Shown here: positions 34,512 to 46,551 of the stretch, one piece after another
How positions within the stretch are numbered: position 1 is the first letter of the stretch
How the letters are laid out: the number at the start of each line of letters is the position of its first letter
Assembly: GCA_900312665.1 (NCBI GenBank)
Contig: ONZQ02000001.1
Span: 4,152,346 to 4,216,345, forward strand
DNA: 64,000 nucleotides
From: Cephalotrichum gorgonifer
Lineage: Eukaryota; Ascomycota; Sordariomycetes; Microascales; Microascaceae
Reading direction: 5' to 3'
Made by a program: the position numbers and the translations under genes
The notes under the pieces: model-generated
What the model saw: the letters and a program-made list of their open reading frames with translations, nothing else
Told to the model about the DNA's origin: nothing
Databases searched by the model: none

Positions 34512-35849
34512 CTACATTAATCCCCCTAATACCACCTTATTAATGCTCCCCAGCTCCGCTCTCAGGTGTGCCTTTGTGCTCTCCTCGAACTCCTTCACCG
34601 GCCCCAGGACGACTAGTTTCCTCACCCTCGTGTCTGCCTTGGCGAACTGCTCTGCCACGGGGGTCGAGAACTCCTTCGGCGTCGGCACGAGGCTCAGTAT
34701 CCGCTTATAACACTCGATGAGCGCGTCGCACAGCGTCGCGAACGTCTCGTGAAAGTCTGGGTCGAAGGGCAGCGAGGGCGTGAGGAGGTGCGTGTAGGTC
34801 TCGCCGGGCAGCAGCTCGGCTTCGGACCCCGCGAAGTTGACAACACTTGGCGGCACCGCGGCGGCCGCGAGCCCGCCGTCCGTGTCCGGGGGATACCCCG
34901 TGTCGTTGGCGGCGCTGGCGCGTCTCCCCTTGCCGCCCGCCCCCCGGCGGAACATCTGCGGCAGGCGAGCGCGGGAGAGGGATGTACTAGAGCCCGGCTC
35001 GCCGTGCAGTTGCTGGAAGGACTCGAATTCGGAGAGGAGGGCGTTGAGGCTCCGGAGGAACTCAAGCGGCGTAGATGAGAGGAGGTCCATAATAGGGGGC
35101 AGGGATAGGCCTAGGAGGAGGAAGTTGGTCGCGCGGCGGGCGAGCTTCTGGGCCATGGCGGCTGAGGTGCGGGTTTGGTTCGGTTTGTCGAACATGTAGG
35201 TGTTGAACCAGAAGATCTGGCCCTCGTGTCTAAACGTGACCTTGTTAGTTCCGTCTCCAGCTTCCGGGGGCATGCGACCCGACGTGACGTGTCTCTAGGA
35301 GGGGACGTACGCTTTTCTGAGGTACTCCAGTGTGTACATCCTCTTCCTCGCAATTTCCCTCATATTCCTGTGCATCACTGCCGCCTCCCCCTGCCACACC
35401 TGGCTAGTTGGTGGTATGGGAGTCGGCGCCCCCGCGCTGAACGAGCCATGCGACGTGGACGACCTCATCAGCGCCCCGGGCACGGGACTCACCATGGCCT
35501 CTCCTTCCCTCGTCACCTTCGCGGCCGCCGAAAGCGCATAGTCAGGGAGCGCGGGCGGCGCTGAGCTGTCCGTCACGAAGCTGCCCACTACGTTGCGTGA
35601 GCCGGCGCTCGCCGAGGAGCCGGAGCGCTTCTTCTGCTTGGGGGGGCTCGAGAAGGAGCTCTTGCGAGGAAAGGAGTTCTTCCGGTCCTTTACGAGGAGG
35701 TTGGGCTGTGGCTGTGGCTGTGGCTGTTGGAGGAGGAAGGGAGGTTGATGGGAGGTCTCGCCGGAGGAGGTGCCGGGGCGGGACTTGGAGGAGGAGGAAC
35801 CGAAGAAGGAGAAGACGTTTTGAGTCGCGGAGGCAGATTTTGGCATCAT
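34512..35849 (-). CDS. Conserved fungal protein, Ser/Pro/Gln-rich N-terminus, function unknown
   Basis: Minus-strand exons 35849-35311 and 35229-34512 with an 81-nt intron (GTACGT donor, TTTAG acceptor, phase 2) give 418 residues. Residues 1-150 are Ser/Pro-rich with a QPQPQPQP run that corresponds to a CTGTGG tandem near 35705. A helical core starts at QGEAAVMHRNMREIARKR, crosses the splice site in YLRKAHEGQIFWFNTYMF, and continues through KLARRATNFLLLGLSLPP, LEFLRSLNALLSEFESFQQL, SLPFDPDFHETFATLCDALI and KADTRVRKLVVLGPVKEF. It ends in GSINKVVLGGLM. I know it only as an uncharacterised protein of filamentous fungi. The helical core resembles neither a kinase nor a transferase. It may bind a partner through the disordered N-terminus. 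Confidence 0.85.
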
Positions 35850-38583
35850 GGTTGCGGTGGTGGGATGTTGAGCGGACGTGGACGTGGAGGATCTGTCAAG
35901 GGGGTCGTAGAAGAGGTCGATGAGGACCTCCCCTTCAGGGTCGGCCCCTTGTCAGGAGTCGCGGTCGTCTGGTTCGGGGGGCTACGTTGTATCTTTGCTC
36001 CCGATTACGCGCAGGTGCGGCGTCTTCTCGAGCTTGAAAGTCGTTTTAAGGTCGCCCGGGGGCCCTCACTATTGGTATATCGCGGGTAATCGGAATCGGA
36101 ATGCCACCACTAGACTTTCGAACGTCTGCGAGTTATCTCGTTCGCGGTTCTTTTCGAACCTGGGCAGACCAGACAGGAGGAGCACTCGTATGTATAGCTT
36201 GTTCTCTAATTGGCCAGTTGAGGTGGCAGTTTCGTCGTCGCAGAGCGATTGGCCCCGAGGGCAAAAGGCGAATCCGTCGGCGATAGCTGGTATGCGAGTC
36301 GAGGGGAGAGTTGCGGCCGTCCGATAGATTCAGCGGGAGGCCGAAGCAAGGAGCCGTGTCGTGGGCGAGGGGCGGGCGTGGAAAGGGGGGGGAACTGAGG
36401 GAGGGGATGAGGTCGCGTCGTTGTCTGTGGCGGCAAAGTACCTTAGCAGTGAGAAGTGGGCGGGGGGTACTAGTAAACTGGATCTGGATGACGCGCTAGT
36501 AATTTCCAATTTGCGGGACCAGCTTCTAGAACGGGTTCCGGGCGATCACCCACGAAAGAGTTAGGCAAGCCATTGCAAACTGAAACTTTAAAAGGGGAAA
36601 TTTTAATGCCTGAGAGTCGAGATGTGACCCAAGAACAGATGAATGGGGTTTGGGGACCGGGGGGGCCGAACAAGGGACGAAAAAAAGCTCCGACGGACTC
36701 TCTCCCTTCCATGCGCCTCAGGGGGCAATACTGATCAACAAGTACTACCGAGCACCCCTATTCATGTACATACGGGGACGGCGCCTCCGTAAAATATTTT
36801 GGCGGGTATTTTGGCGCGTTTTACGACTTTCCGGTTACCGATATTGGTGGATCTATGATAGCTGCTTCGAGCCTGTATGCATTTTTCGTTCAGGTACCTT
36901 ATGCTTGTACAAGTAATGCCAATGCGCGACATCACCGATCATATCCTGCGTATGTACTTGCTTGTGTGCCCTGTGCGCCACCGCTGCCCCCTTACTAGTA
37001 GAACTTACGCTCATGAGTGCTTGTGTATGAACAGGAGCCCCTGGTCGCTCAAGTCTGGTGAGTCCCGCAGTAGCACATCTCGAGGGCAAGTCCTACCCGA
37101 TTAAGAACATTCAAAGCCATGTTTCTCTTGCAGCCTCATTCCCTCCTGGATTGTTTTTGCCAAACCGCCTCATCACTATTTGTACTTGTAGACATAACTA
37201 GCTCCAGCGCTCCACAAGTCTCACGTTTGCTTTGATCCAATAGCGCGCCAAGTCCCCACGCTGTTTCGGTCGCGAAACCCCGCGAATATTACATAACTAG
37301 TTTCACATAAAGCTAATCAGACTACTAAAGTAAGATGATGGATCTAATTAGGTTTCTGACTATTATAACGAAGTAACGAGACAGTGAGCCTACAACTGAG
37401 AGCAGGAGTAATACAGACCCATCACGCTACCAGAGCTGACAACAAACGCTGGAATCGGCCAACATAGTTCTTCCGCAACCCCGACTCGCATGCAAAAGTG
37501 CTACATGCACTTATAGGTAGATTCGTGGGGTTTGTCGTTGATGTGTGAGCGCAGCCAATGAGGCACATCTATCTACCTTGACTCGGTACTTTGAGGCCGG
37601 GGAGGCACGATGTAGTGATGTACGACACACATGTACTTTCATTGGGACCTGCCCAATGTCCCGGGATTCCACAATCATACCTCTTGGGTAAAGAACATGT
37701 GGATGGACAGATAGATGTGAGTTTCGACGTGCATGGAGAGTTCCTGTGAGAATATTATAAGTACAAGCATCACATAGGAGGGACACGGATACAAGGACGC
37801 CGTACCAGCTTGCTTACCTGCTTGCCGGAAGCTTGATCTGAACTCACCTACCGGATATGTCCGGCATGAAAGCTCCTTTTACATATGGATCTGGGGGCCA
37901 TCTCCCATGTGAGGAATCCCGCCCCACGCCCACAACCTCACAGCCTCGCACGCTACACACGCGGCCGTGATAGTGTCGGCCGGTACCCCGGGCTTAACAA
38001 GGAGGAAAAATCCCCGCCAAGGCCTCTAAGGCTGGCCAGCCGGGCGTACCCCGTTTCGTTCGACCGACCGACCCCGGACACGAGCGCCGTTTGACCACAA
38101 CCCCACGCCGAAATATGACGCCATCGGTAACCACTCAACATTAGGCACACTTCCTACATGTTGGGGAAAGGATCTGCACCACCATGCGCGACGGGCATGC
38201 ATCTAACAATAATATTACCCTGCACAGGTCACATAAGCTCCAGCAGCTCCCAGGAATACTCTCAGGCGAATGAGCCGAAGCTCTGTACTTGAAGAAGGCA
38301 AGCCACAGATGGCGCCATCGGATTTCTTCTCCACGTCCACTTGCATATGTACCGAGCCTCGCGTGCCTATTGTTACTTGTACTCTGCATAGTCTTATAAA
38401 GCTCCCGCGGTTTCCCTCGAGGCTGATCGTTGACGCACGGGATAAAGACTTGCCCTAAACCTGATCGGCCGGCGTTCTCACCCCTCACGCGCTTTTTACG
38501 GGCCTGGCTTTACTCTGCTACTCTTGAATAGCGGTTTCTCTTAGTCCTCTCCCCCCTAACGACTCGAGTCGGGGCGATTCATC
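35850..38583. other. Intergenic, 2.7 kb
   Basis: Promoter of the conserved fungal protein on the left and of the MFS gene on the right. Several TACTTGTA/TACAAGTA words occur (36904-36917, 37181-37190, 37758-37767, 38373-38382). No supported gene; open frames at 35920-36327 and 36361-36564 are low-complexity and unrecognised. Confidence 0.5.
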
Positions 38584-40413
38584 ATGGGCTCCGACAAGAA
38601 CGACAACTCCCCGGCCGAAGATGTAACGTCGGCCGCGGCCTCGGCGTCGCGGGAGCGCGTTATCGTCGATCACAAGGCTGATGGGGCCGACGTCCTCACC
38701 CGCGCCCTAGACCCGGTGTATGAGGCAAAGGCAACGGTCCTCAACCATGCGGTACGCCCCGTTGCGCCTCCTCCCCCACGCCCCCCCTTCCCACTTCCCT
38801 CTCCCCCCCGCCGGGAGCTTCTCTACTATTAGTGGCGGTCTGGAGTACCTAATACTGCGTCTACCGCGTCGACCTTAGATCCAAGAGATCGGCATGGGAT
38901 GGTATCAATGGCAGCTCTTCATCGTGGTCGGCTTCGGCTGGGCAAGCGACAACCTCTGGCCCATCATCACGTCTCTCATCTTCACCCCCGTCGCGAACGA
39001 GTTCTCGCCAAGCCGGCCCCCGCTCCTCTCGCTGGCCCAGAACATCGGCCTCCTCGCGGGCGCCATGTTCTGGGGGTTCGGGTGCGACATCTTCGGCCGC
39101 AAGCTGGCCTTCAACCTGACGCTCGGCCTCACGGCCGTCTGGGGCCTCGTCGCGGCGAGCGCGCCCAACTTCGCCGCCATCGGCGTATTCGCCGCGCTCT
39201 GGTCCTTCGGCGTGGGGGGAAACCTCCCCGTCGACTCGGCCATCTTCCTCGAGTTCCTGCCGGCGTCGCACCAGTACCTCCTCACCGTGCTGTCGGTGGA
39301 CTGGGCCCTCGCGCAGGTCATCGCGAACCTCATCGCCTGGCCACTGCTGGGGAACCTGACGTGCGAGCAGGACGCGGAGACCTGCACCAGGGGCGAGAAC
39401 ATGGGGTGGCGCTACTTCATCATCACCATGGGCGGGCTGACGCTCATCATGTTCGCCATCCGGTTCCTGCTCTTCACCATCTTCGAGTCGCCAAAGTACC
39501 TCATGGGCAAGGGCCGCGACGAGGACGCCGTCCGCGTGATCCACGAGGTGGCGCGCCGGAACGGCAAGACGAGCAACCTGTCGATCGAGGACCTCCGGGC
39601 CTGCGAGCCCGAGGGCTACGTCGCGCAGACGGACGCCGCCGCGGCCATCAAGCGGCACCTCGAGAAGCTCGACCTCGGCCACGTGAAAGCCCTCTTCTCG
39701 ACGCGCGGCCTCGCGCTCAGCACGGGACTCATCATGGCGATCTGGGCGCTCATCGGGCTCGCGTACCCGCTCTACAACGCCTTCCTGCCCTACATCCAGG
39801 CCACGCGCGGGGCCGACTTCGGCGACGGCAGCACGTACCTCACCTATAGGAACAGCCTCATCATTTCGGTGCTGGGCGTGCCAGGGGCGCTGCTGGGCGG
39901 GTGGATGATTGAGCTGCCGGCGCTGGGGAGGAAGGGAACGCTGGCGATCAGCACGGTGCTAACGGGCGTGTTCCTGTACGGGTCCACGACGGCGCTCACG
40001 AGCGAGTCGCTGCTGGGGTGGAACTGCGGCTTCAGCTTCTGCAGCAACGTCATGTACGCCGTGCTGTACGGCTTCACGCCGGAGCTGTTCCCGACGCCCC
40101 AACGCGGGACGGGGAATGCGCTCGCCGCAACGGCCAATAGGATATTCGGCATCATGGCGGTATGTACTTAACCATCCCCCTCATCCTCCTACCCGTTTTA
40201 TTCTATCTATCTACAACCCCACCTTTCCCCCCCTTTTCTCTTCTCCCCTATTCTTTTGTCGCGATTCTAACGTTTCATGCTCAGCCCATCATCGCCATGT
40301 TTGCCAACCTCGAGACCGCGGCGCCGGTGTACACCAGTGGAGCGCTCTTCATCGCCGCAGGCCTTCTGGTGTTGGCCATGCCATTCGAATCGAGGGGGAA
40401 GGCGGCGATGTGA
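38584..40413 (+). CDS. MFS transporter, sugar-transporter/SVOP-like
   Basis: Exons 38584-38751, 38879-40159 and 40285-40413, with introns of 127 and 125 nt, all phase 0, give 525 residues. A 70-residue polar N-terminus precedes the first membrane segment (FGWASDNLWPIITSLIFTPV). The loop after helix 2 is FWGFGCDIFGRKLAFNLTLG, a G-x3-D-x2-GRK signature of the superfamily. Further features are FGVGGNLPVDSAIFLEFLPA (charged residues within the membrane, as in SVOP and related transporters), a glycosylation-prone extracytoplasmic loop with paired Cys (NLTCEQDAETCTRGEN), a central cytosolic loop at about 270-330, and GTGNALAATANRIFGIMAPI near the end. Twelve helices are expected. The substrate cannot be read from sequence; it may be an organic anion or a sugar derivative. 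Confidence 0.9.
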
Positions 40414-41238
40414 GGTTGGTGGGGAGGATGATTTGTGTCTTTCGATTTCAGCCATTCGTTGATATCCCTTTCTGTTTTTTTTTTTGTGTTATTTATATTC
40501 TGGCAGATCAGATACCATGGATGTTAGTATATGTCTGGTGAAACCAAAGAACACCCGTCGATGGACGATTGCTCTGAGAGATACCCATTAATAGCTAAAG
40601 AACCAACAGGAACTGCAGGAAACCGAAAGCACATATTGTAGAGATATGAGTAGTGCAGCTCCTCCGTTTCTCTCATGTCGGCCAATTAGAAGATTCCCAC
40701 CGATAGGAAGGAAATAGGTCTAGATTCAGACTGAGACAAGGGGCCAGAACATGAACTACTCCAGAAAAGACCTGGCGTTAAATGTGATTTCCCACCGTCC
40801 ACGACAAGACAGTTGAACAGAAATCGAGCGTACTTGAGTGTAACCGTCGGTGATTCAGTGTGGACGGATAAATGAGCCTTAATCGCAAGGTGGGGGAGAC
40901 AGAGAGAGAATAGAGTAGCAAAGTAGATAGCCCCATATTAAAACCTGTCCCTGCATAACCATAACCTCTAAGAATACCGGACTGGACCGGACCTGAGCTT
41001 CGAACCCCGCCCCCACCCTCCATTCATTCTGTCTCTGAGCTCAACGTAAATAATATCACCCAGCATCTGGTTGCTGAAACCCCTTTCGGCTAACAGCGAG
41101 CCTGTCCTTTCAAAAACACATCCCACTGTCAGCTTCCTAAGATTGAAATAGTCGACGCTTTCTTACTTCTACTTCTACTTCTGTCTCTACTCCTCGCTTA
41201 AATCCGGGAAATTAGACCATATATCGGAGTTCTTGACC
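40414..41238. other. Intergenic, 825 bp
   Basis: 3' UTR of the MFS gene and promoter of Ect1. A TTCTAC tandem run lies at about 41166-41183 and the leader is CT-rich. No gene seen. Confidence 0.55.
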
Positions 41239-42964
41239 ATGAGCGTCCTTCCTCCACCTGGTGAGCCCGCGCCAGAGCTGCTCGAGAACCGCATCTGGAT
41301 TGACGGTTGCTTCGACTTCTTCCATCATGGTATGTACCTACCTGGCCCCGCACCAACCTCCGTCAGCGGGGAAGCTCCCCCCTTCCCCCTTTTCGGCCAC
41401 ATGCAGGATCTATTGCTGACGCTTATCACTAGGCCACGCTGGAGCTATCGTCCAGGCACGGCAGCTGGGGGATGAGCTGTACATCGGGGTACACTCTGAC
41501 GAGGACATCCTGGAGAACAAGGGTCCGACTGTGATGACCCTTCCGGAACGGTAACCCTTCCGCCCAAGGTCCCCCACCCCACTTCTCATCTACCCTCCCC
41601 CGCACCCCCTTTTCTCTGGTCTGCCGTTACCTACTCTCACAGGGCAGGGAAGGACGGGGGAGGAAACAAAAAGATAGAAAATAAGAAGAAGAGGAGGCAT
41701 ATGCAGCTAACAACCAAAACAGCATCGCGGCCGTCGACGCCTGCAGATGGGTCACCAAGTCTATCCCTCATGCCCCCTACGTGACCGACCTCGACTGGAT
41801 CACCCACTACGGGTGCCAGTACGTCGTGCACGGCGACGACATCACCTCGGACTCCTCAGGCGAGGACTGCTACCGCTTTGTCAAGGCGGCGGGCCGCTTC
41901 AAGGTCGTCAAGCGCACGCCCTCCATCTCGACGACGGATCTCGTCGGGAGGATGCTCCTCTGCACGCGAGGTCACTTCATCCGGAGCCTCGAGGGCGTGC
42001 TGGAGGGGCGGGAGGGCAACGGGACGGACGAGGAGCGGGTGAGGCTCGGAAACGAGATGAAGGAGCGCATGCGGCTCTACGCTACCGACGAGACGGGGAA
42101 GAACCCCGGCGTCGACGTCTACTTCTGGTCCCCCGAAGGCGAGGGCGAGGGCGACCCCAAGCGCGTCGAGGGGTCCTTCACGCGCCTCTTCGCCGGCAAG
42201 GGCGCGAGGCCCGGGCAGAGGGTCGTCTATGTCGACGGCGGGTTCGATCTGTTCTCCAGCGGGCACATCGAGTTCCTGCGCCGCGTGCTCGAGGAGGAGG
42301 AGGCGCTCGCAAGGAGCAAGGGGTGGTACACCGAGGCGGCAGTGAAGGACAGGGTGGACGTCTACGGGGAGGACTACTCCCCCGCGTTCGTCGTCGCCGG
42401 CGTGCACAATGATGAGGAGATCAACCTCTTCACTGGGGTCAACTATCCCATCATGAACATCTTTGAGCGCGGCCTCTGCGTGTTGCAATGCAAGGTGAGT
42501 TTTGCTAACCCCCCCTCTCTCCCTTCTTTCCCCCCTCTCCTCGTTCCTTCCGTCTGCCAAGATTCCTACGCTGGGGAAGAGTAAAGAAAACAAGGCTGAC
42601 AATCTGTTCTCAGTACGTCAACTCGGTCATTTTCGGCGCCCCGTTCACGCCCACGGCCCCCTATCTCAAGGCACTCCCCTCCGATATCCCGTCCGCCGTT
42701 TACCACGGACCCACCTCACTTATGGCTCTCCCCTCGGACCCTTACACGGCGCCCAAAGAAATGGGCATCTACCGCGAGGTGGCGCCGCACGAGTACCAGG
42801 ACGTCAACGCCAAGACCATCGTGCAGCGCATCATGAAGAGCCGGGACCTGTACGAGGCTAGACAGCGGGCCAAGGGGATGAAGGCCGAGGTGGAGTCTGC
42901 GCAGAGGGAGAGGGAGATTCTAGAGGAGGAGCAGAGGCAGAGGGAGGCGGCGAGGAAGGGGTAA
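41239..42964 (+). CDS. ECT1: Ethanolamine-phosphate cytidylyltransferase
   Basis: Exons 41239-41329, 41433-41550, 41723-42494 and 42614-42964, introns of 103, 172 and 119 nt, give 443 residues. Two nucleotidyltransferase domains are present. The first has IDGCFDFFHHGHAGAI (HxGH at 29-32), QARQLGDELYIGVHSDEDIL, LDWITHYGCQYVVHGDDIT and RTPSISTTDLVGRML (the RTxGISTT-type motif). The second has VYVDGGFDLFSSGHIEFLRR, where the first His of HxGH is Ser, and FVVAGVHNDEEIN and NIFERGLCVLQCKYVNSVIF. The enzyme makes CDP-ethanolamine from CTP and phosphoethanolamine in the Kennedy pathway to phosphatidylethanolamine. The second domain is probably non-catalytic. A charged C-terminal helix (QREREILEEEQRQREAARKG) follows. 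The ATG at 41239 follows a TTG in frame; no upstream ATG competes. Confidence 0.95.
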
Positions 42965-44605
42965 TAGGGGAGGGGTTATGTGCATTCAGCCGTGTCAATG
43001 GGGTCTCGTGAAAAGGAAGGAGAGGGGGGGGGGGGCAATGATCTCAATGAAAGACGGTGCCAAGCAAGATTCTAATTTTGGGCCTTCAACAGGTCATAGT
43101 AGACGAGATAGATAAAACGACAGGGTCAAAACAGGGACAGTAGCTGATAGACCCGGGACGGTGAATGGTAAGTGTCCGGACCGGAGGGTCTCATCCCCCC
43201 ACGGGACCACCCCGATCCCTTCCGTCCTCCATTGCCCTCACTGCCCGCACCATCGATGACGTCTCCCCTGACCCCGGGAGGAACGATTTAATGTCACGCG
43301 CGCCCTTTCCACGGGCTCCGTACTACTCCGCTCAGCAAACCCTGTCGGGAGGATGAAGAAGAGAAAAAAAGGAGAGCATCACCAGTCCAGCCGGCCGCAT
43401 ATGTGCGGCTATCGCCGGCGCGGGGCGGTTTCCGCCGCCCGTGATGTGGGGAACAAGCCAGCAAACCAGCCGCCCCGCACAAGGCCGGTTGTACACGGGG
43501 ATGCCCGCATGTACGATAATATAGTACAAGTACAAGTTTAGTATGTGGGGTGGTGGTGGCGCCGGTGATAAGCAGGAGACGGCGATTGTTTTTTTTTTCC
43601 CTAGCCAGGAGTTATCTCGGAGTTTTCTTTCTTTTTTTGTGGAGATGCAATTGCGCAGGGAAGGAAGGGCACGGGATTTGTGACCATGGGTTCGTGAAAT
43701 CGGAACATGGTCAGGGTTCGTCGGGATTGAACGGGGAAGAGGGTATTTCTTGTGAAGAGCGTACATGTAGTTCCTCCTACCCGTTAGCAACAGTCATTTG
43801 CAGTCAACGGAGGTTCCGGTGTCGCAAAAAGGCAAAAGCGGTTTTCGAGTCACGGGAAACCATACCTTCGGCTTAATAATGTGGGTGGCAGGTGCGGAAG
43901 CCGAACCTTATCACGTCTTATCGAAGGGCGCCCTGGTCTAATGCACCACCTCCCGATGTCACTTTTTTTTGGGTCCTCTCCTCGAAGTCTCGGCCACTCC
44001 CCCCTCCCAATTGAGTTCCAACCATATTCTTCCTGTGATCTAAGCACAGTGTCCTATCCATTATCTAGGTCGCAGACCCTCTGAGAGGCGAAAAGAGAAA
44101 AAAAAAAGAAGGGAAGGTGACGAGCAAGGGGGGGTGGAGAAATATGGCGGTAACGTGTGCGCCATGCTGCGTGCTAACGCCGGGTCTCCGGCGCTGGACT
44201 TTCCACGAGCTCGGTCTAGCTCTTTTTTTTCTTCTTCTTCTACCCGCCTCTTCGTAGAAGCGCTTGCCTCCGCCCGCGCTCGGTTCCATGTACAAAGATA
44301 CGTAGTAGATCGGCTCGGCATCTAAGGTACTCGTCGTAGTGTCCCCCTCCCCCCCGCCCCCGGTTCCGCGTGAAGTGTCAAATATATCCACCCTCCGTGA
44401 CTCAAACAAACTCTCTTTCTATTTCTATCCCAAATCTTACATCTCACTTCTCACCCGCCCTCCAACAACCCTACCTTCCTCAACCACCTTCCTCAACCTC
44501 CAGCCTCCTCCCACACCGAAACTCTTCCTTCCTTTCTTCACTGCAACATAACATTCTCCCTCGACCGAGACGTACTTGCCTCAAACACCTAACACACAGA
44601 TAGCA
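42965..44605. other. Intergenic, 1.64 kb
   Basis: 3' UTR of Ect1 and promoter of the aminotransferase. A G run lies near 43026-43035. The GTACAAGTACAAG word lies at 43524-43536. From about 44395 to 44570 the plus strand is strongly CT-rich with few G, typical of a highly expressed fungal leader. No gene seen. Confidence 0.55.
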
Positions 44606-45935
44606 ATGGCCCCCTCAGCTACCACGCCCGCGGCGGCCGCGTCCAACGGCACCAATGGAACCAACGGGGCCACCAAGGTCGCCGCCCCGGCCCAGCTCGA
44701 CGCCTCCAAGCTCACCATTGAGCGCACCAAGTCCCCGCGGCCCGTCCCGTCCCTCGAGACCGCCAACTCCGGCCCCGAGACCATCTGCACCGACCACATG
44801 GTGACGGCCACCTGGACCGCCTCGGCCGGCTGGGCCGCCCCCAGGCTCCACCCCTACGGCCCCATCTCCCTCATGCCCACCGCCTCCGTCCTTCACTACG
44901 CGACCGAGTGCTTCGAGGGCCTAAAGGCCTACCGCGGCTACGACGGCAAGCTCCGCCTCTTCCGCCCCGACCGCAACGCCGAGAGGATGGTCCTCTCCTC
45001 CACCCGCATCTCCCTCCCCTCCTTCCCCCCCGCCGAGCTGGAGAAGCTCATGATCTCCCTCCTGTCCGTCGACGGCGCCCGGTGGATCCCCCGCTCCCGG
45101 CCCGGCACCTTCCTCTACCTCCGCCCCACCATGATCGGAACCCAGCCCCAGCTCGGCGTCCAGGCCTCGAGCGAGGCCATGCTCTACATCATCGCCACCT
45201 ACATGCCTGTCCTACACTCCCCCGCCGGCGGCATGCACCTGCGCACCTCGCCGGGCAACATGGTCCGCGCCTGGGCCGGCGGCTTCGGCTTCGCAAAGGT
45301 CGGCGCCAACTACGGGCCCTCGCTGCTCGCCACCGCCGACGCCCGCAAGGACGGCTTCCACCAGATCCTGTGGCTCTACGGCGACGAGGGCCTGTGCACC
45401 GAGGCCGGCGCCAGCAACTTCTTCGTCGTCTGGAAGGATAAGGAGACGGGCAGGACCCAGCTCGTCACCGCCCCGCTGGACGACATGATTATCCTCAACG
45501 GCGTCACGAGGCGGAGCGTCATCGACCTCGTCAAGGAGCGGTGCCCCGAGCTGGAGATCGTGGAGAGGAGGTACACGATCCAGGAGGTTGGCGATGCGTA
45601 CGAAGAGGGGAGGCTCGTGGAGAGCTTCGCCGCTGGTACGGCTGTAAGTATCCCTTTACCCTGTCTCGCTTCTCTTCCCCCCCTTACAATATCCGCCCCC
45701 ACCCCGACCCTTTCCAAATACAGCGCCTGGACAGAGACCACAGATTGGCTGACACTGCTACCAGTACTTCATCTGCCCAATTTCCCTCATCCACCACCGC
45801 GGCAAGGATATCAGCGCCCCCATGGGCGATGGCGAGGGTGGCGAATACACCCTCAAGATCCGCACCTGGCTCATGGACATCATGTACGGCCGCGTGGACA
45901 ACGACTGGGCCGTCGTCATCCCTGAGGAGGAGTAA
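44606..45935 (+). CDS. BAT1/2: Branched-chain amino acid aminotransferase (class IV PLP)
   Basis: Exons 44606-45643 and 45765-45935 with a 121-nt intron (phase 0) give 402 residues. Residues 1-30 are Ala/Asn/Thr/Gly-rich low complexity with no clear mitochondrial presequence, suggesting a cytosolic form, although this is not certain. Core motifs are TDHMVTATW, LHPYGPISLMPTASVLHYAT, ECFEGLKAYRGYDGKLRLFR, then the Schiff-base Lys231 in GGFGFAKVGANYGPSL, EGLCTEAGASNFF (Glu266 as the PLP ring partner) and the phosphate-binding GTAYFICPIS, restored only by splicing. The enzyme interconverts Leu, Ile and Val with their 2-oxo acids in a 2-oxoglutarate/glutamate exchange. Its C-terminus is MDIMYGRVDNDWAVVIPEEE. 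Confidence 0.95.
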
Positions 45936-46551
45936 ACCCCCGAAATAGAAACCCAACCAAAGGAAAGATACAGCAACTAGACGGGATGAGGAGAAGCGGC
46001 GGGGAGGAGAGGGGCCGTAACGTGGAATGTATCGATACCTAACGGCATACAACTCACCATAGAGAGAAGTAGGGAGCGAGGAAGAAAAAGGGAAGGGGGC
46101 AACCTAAACTGGAACCCCCGAGGAGATACTCAACGACATACAACTTGCCGCCTTTTCAACTGGCAGGAGTCGGTATATAACGTATTTATGCACGCAAGAG
46201 AGTTTAAAAAAAAATGTATATATTTATCTTCCACTGCCTCTCCTGTAGCTATCGCATGTGTCCGTGTCATTCTCGTAAACAGCTAATTCACTTGCCTGCT
46301 AGACCTTAGAAGCCGATTACCACGACAGGTCAGAAGCACGACCTGAGTGGAGAATTGAATAAGACAAAAATCATTTCATCGTGGGGGGGCACTACAAAAA
46401 TCAATCTGGCCGGCGCCGCGCTTTCGCAATCTAATGCAAGTCTGTAAATGCTCCGTTGCGTGTCGAACCGGAGAACCCCGTAGAACAAAGGAAGTAGAAT
46501 AAAGGAAAAAAAGAAAACAGCTGCACCCTCAAGTTAGTCATTCGCATTCGA
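45936..46551. other. Intergenic, 616 bp, convergent genes
   Basis: Lies between the 3' ends of the aminotransferase and Atg2 genes. It is A-rich around 46200-46210 and 46500-46518. Nothing else seen. Confidence 0.55.

Noticed and set aside
38899..39849. Open frames of over 270 codons in another plus frame and on the minus strand (38861-39682)
   Set aside because: Both overlap the MFS exon; GC-rich third positions keep antisense frames open.
41856..42602. Open minus-strand frame of about 248 codons
   Set aside because: Antisense to Ect1 exon 3.
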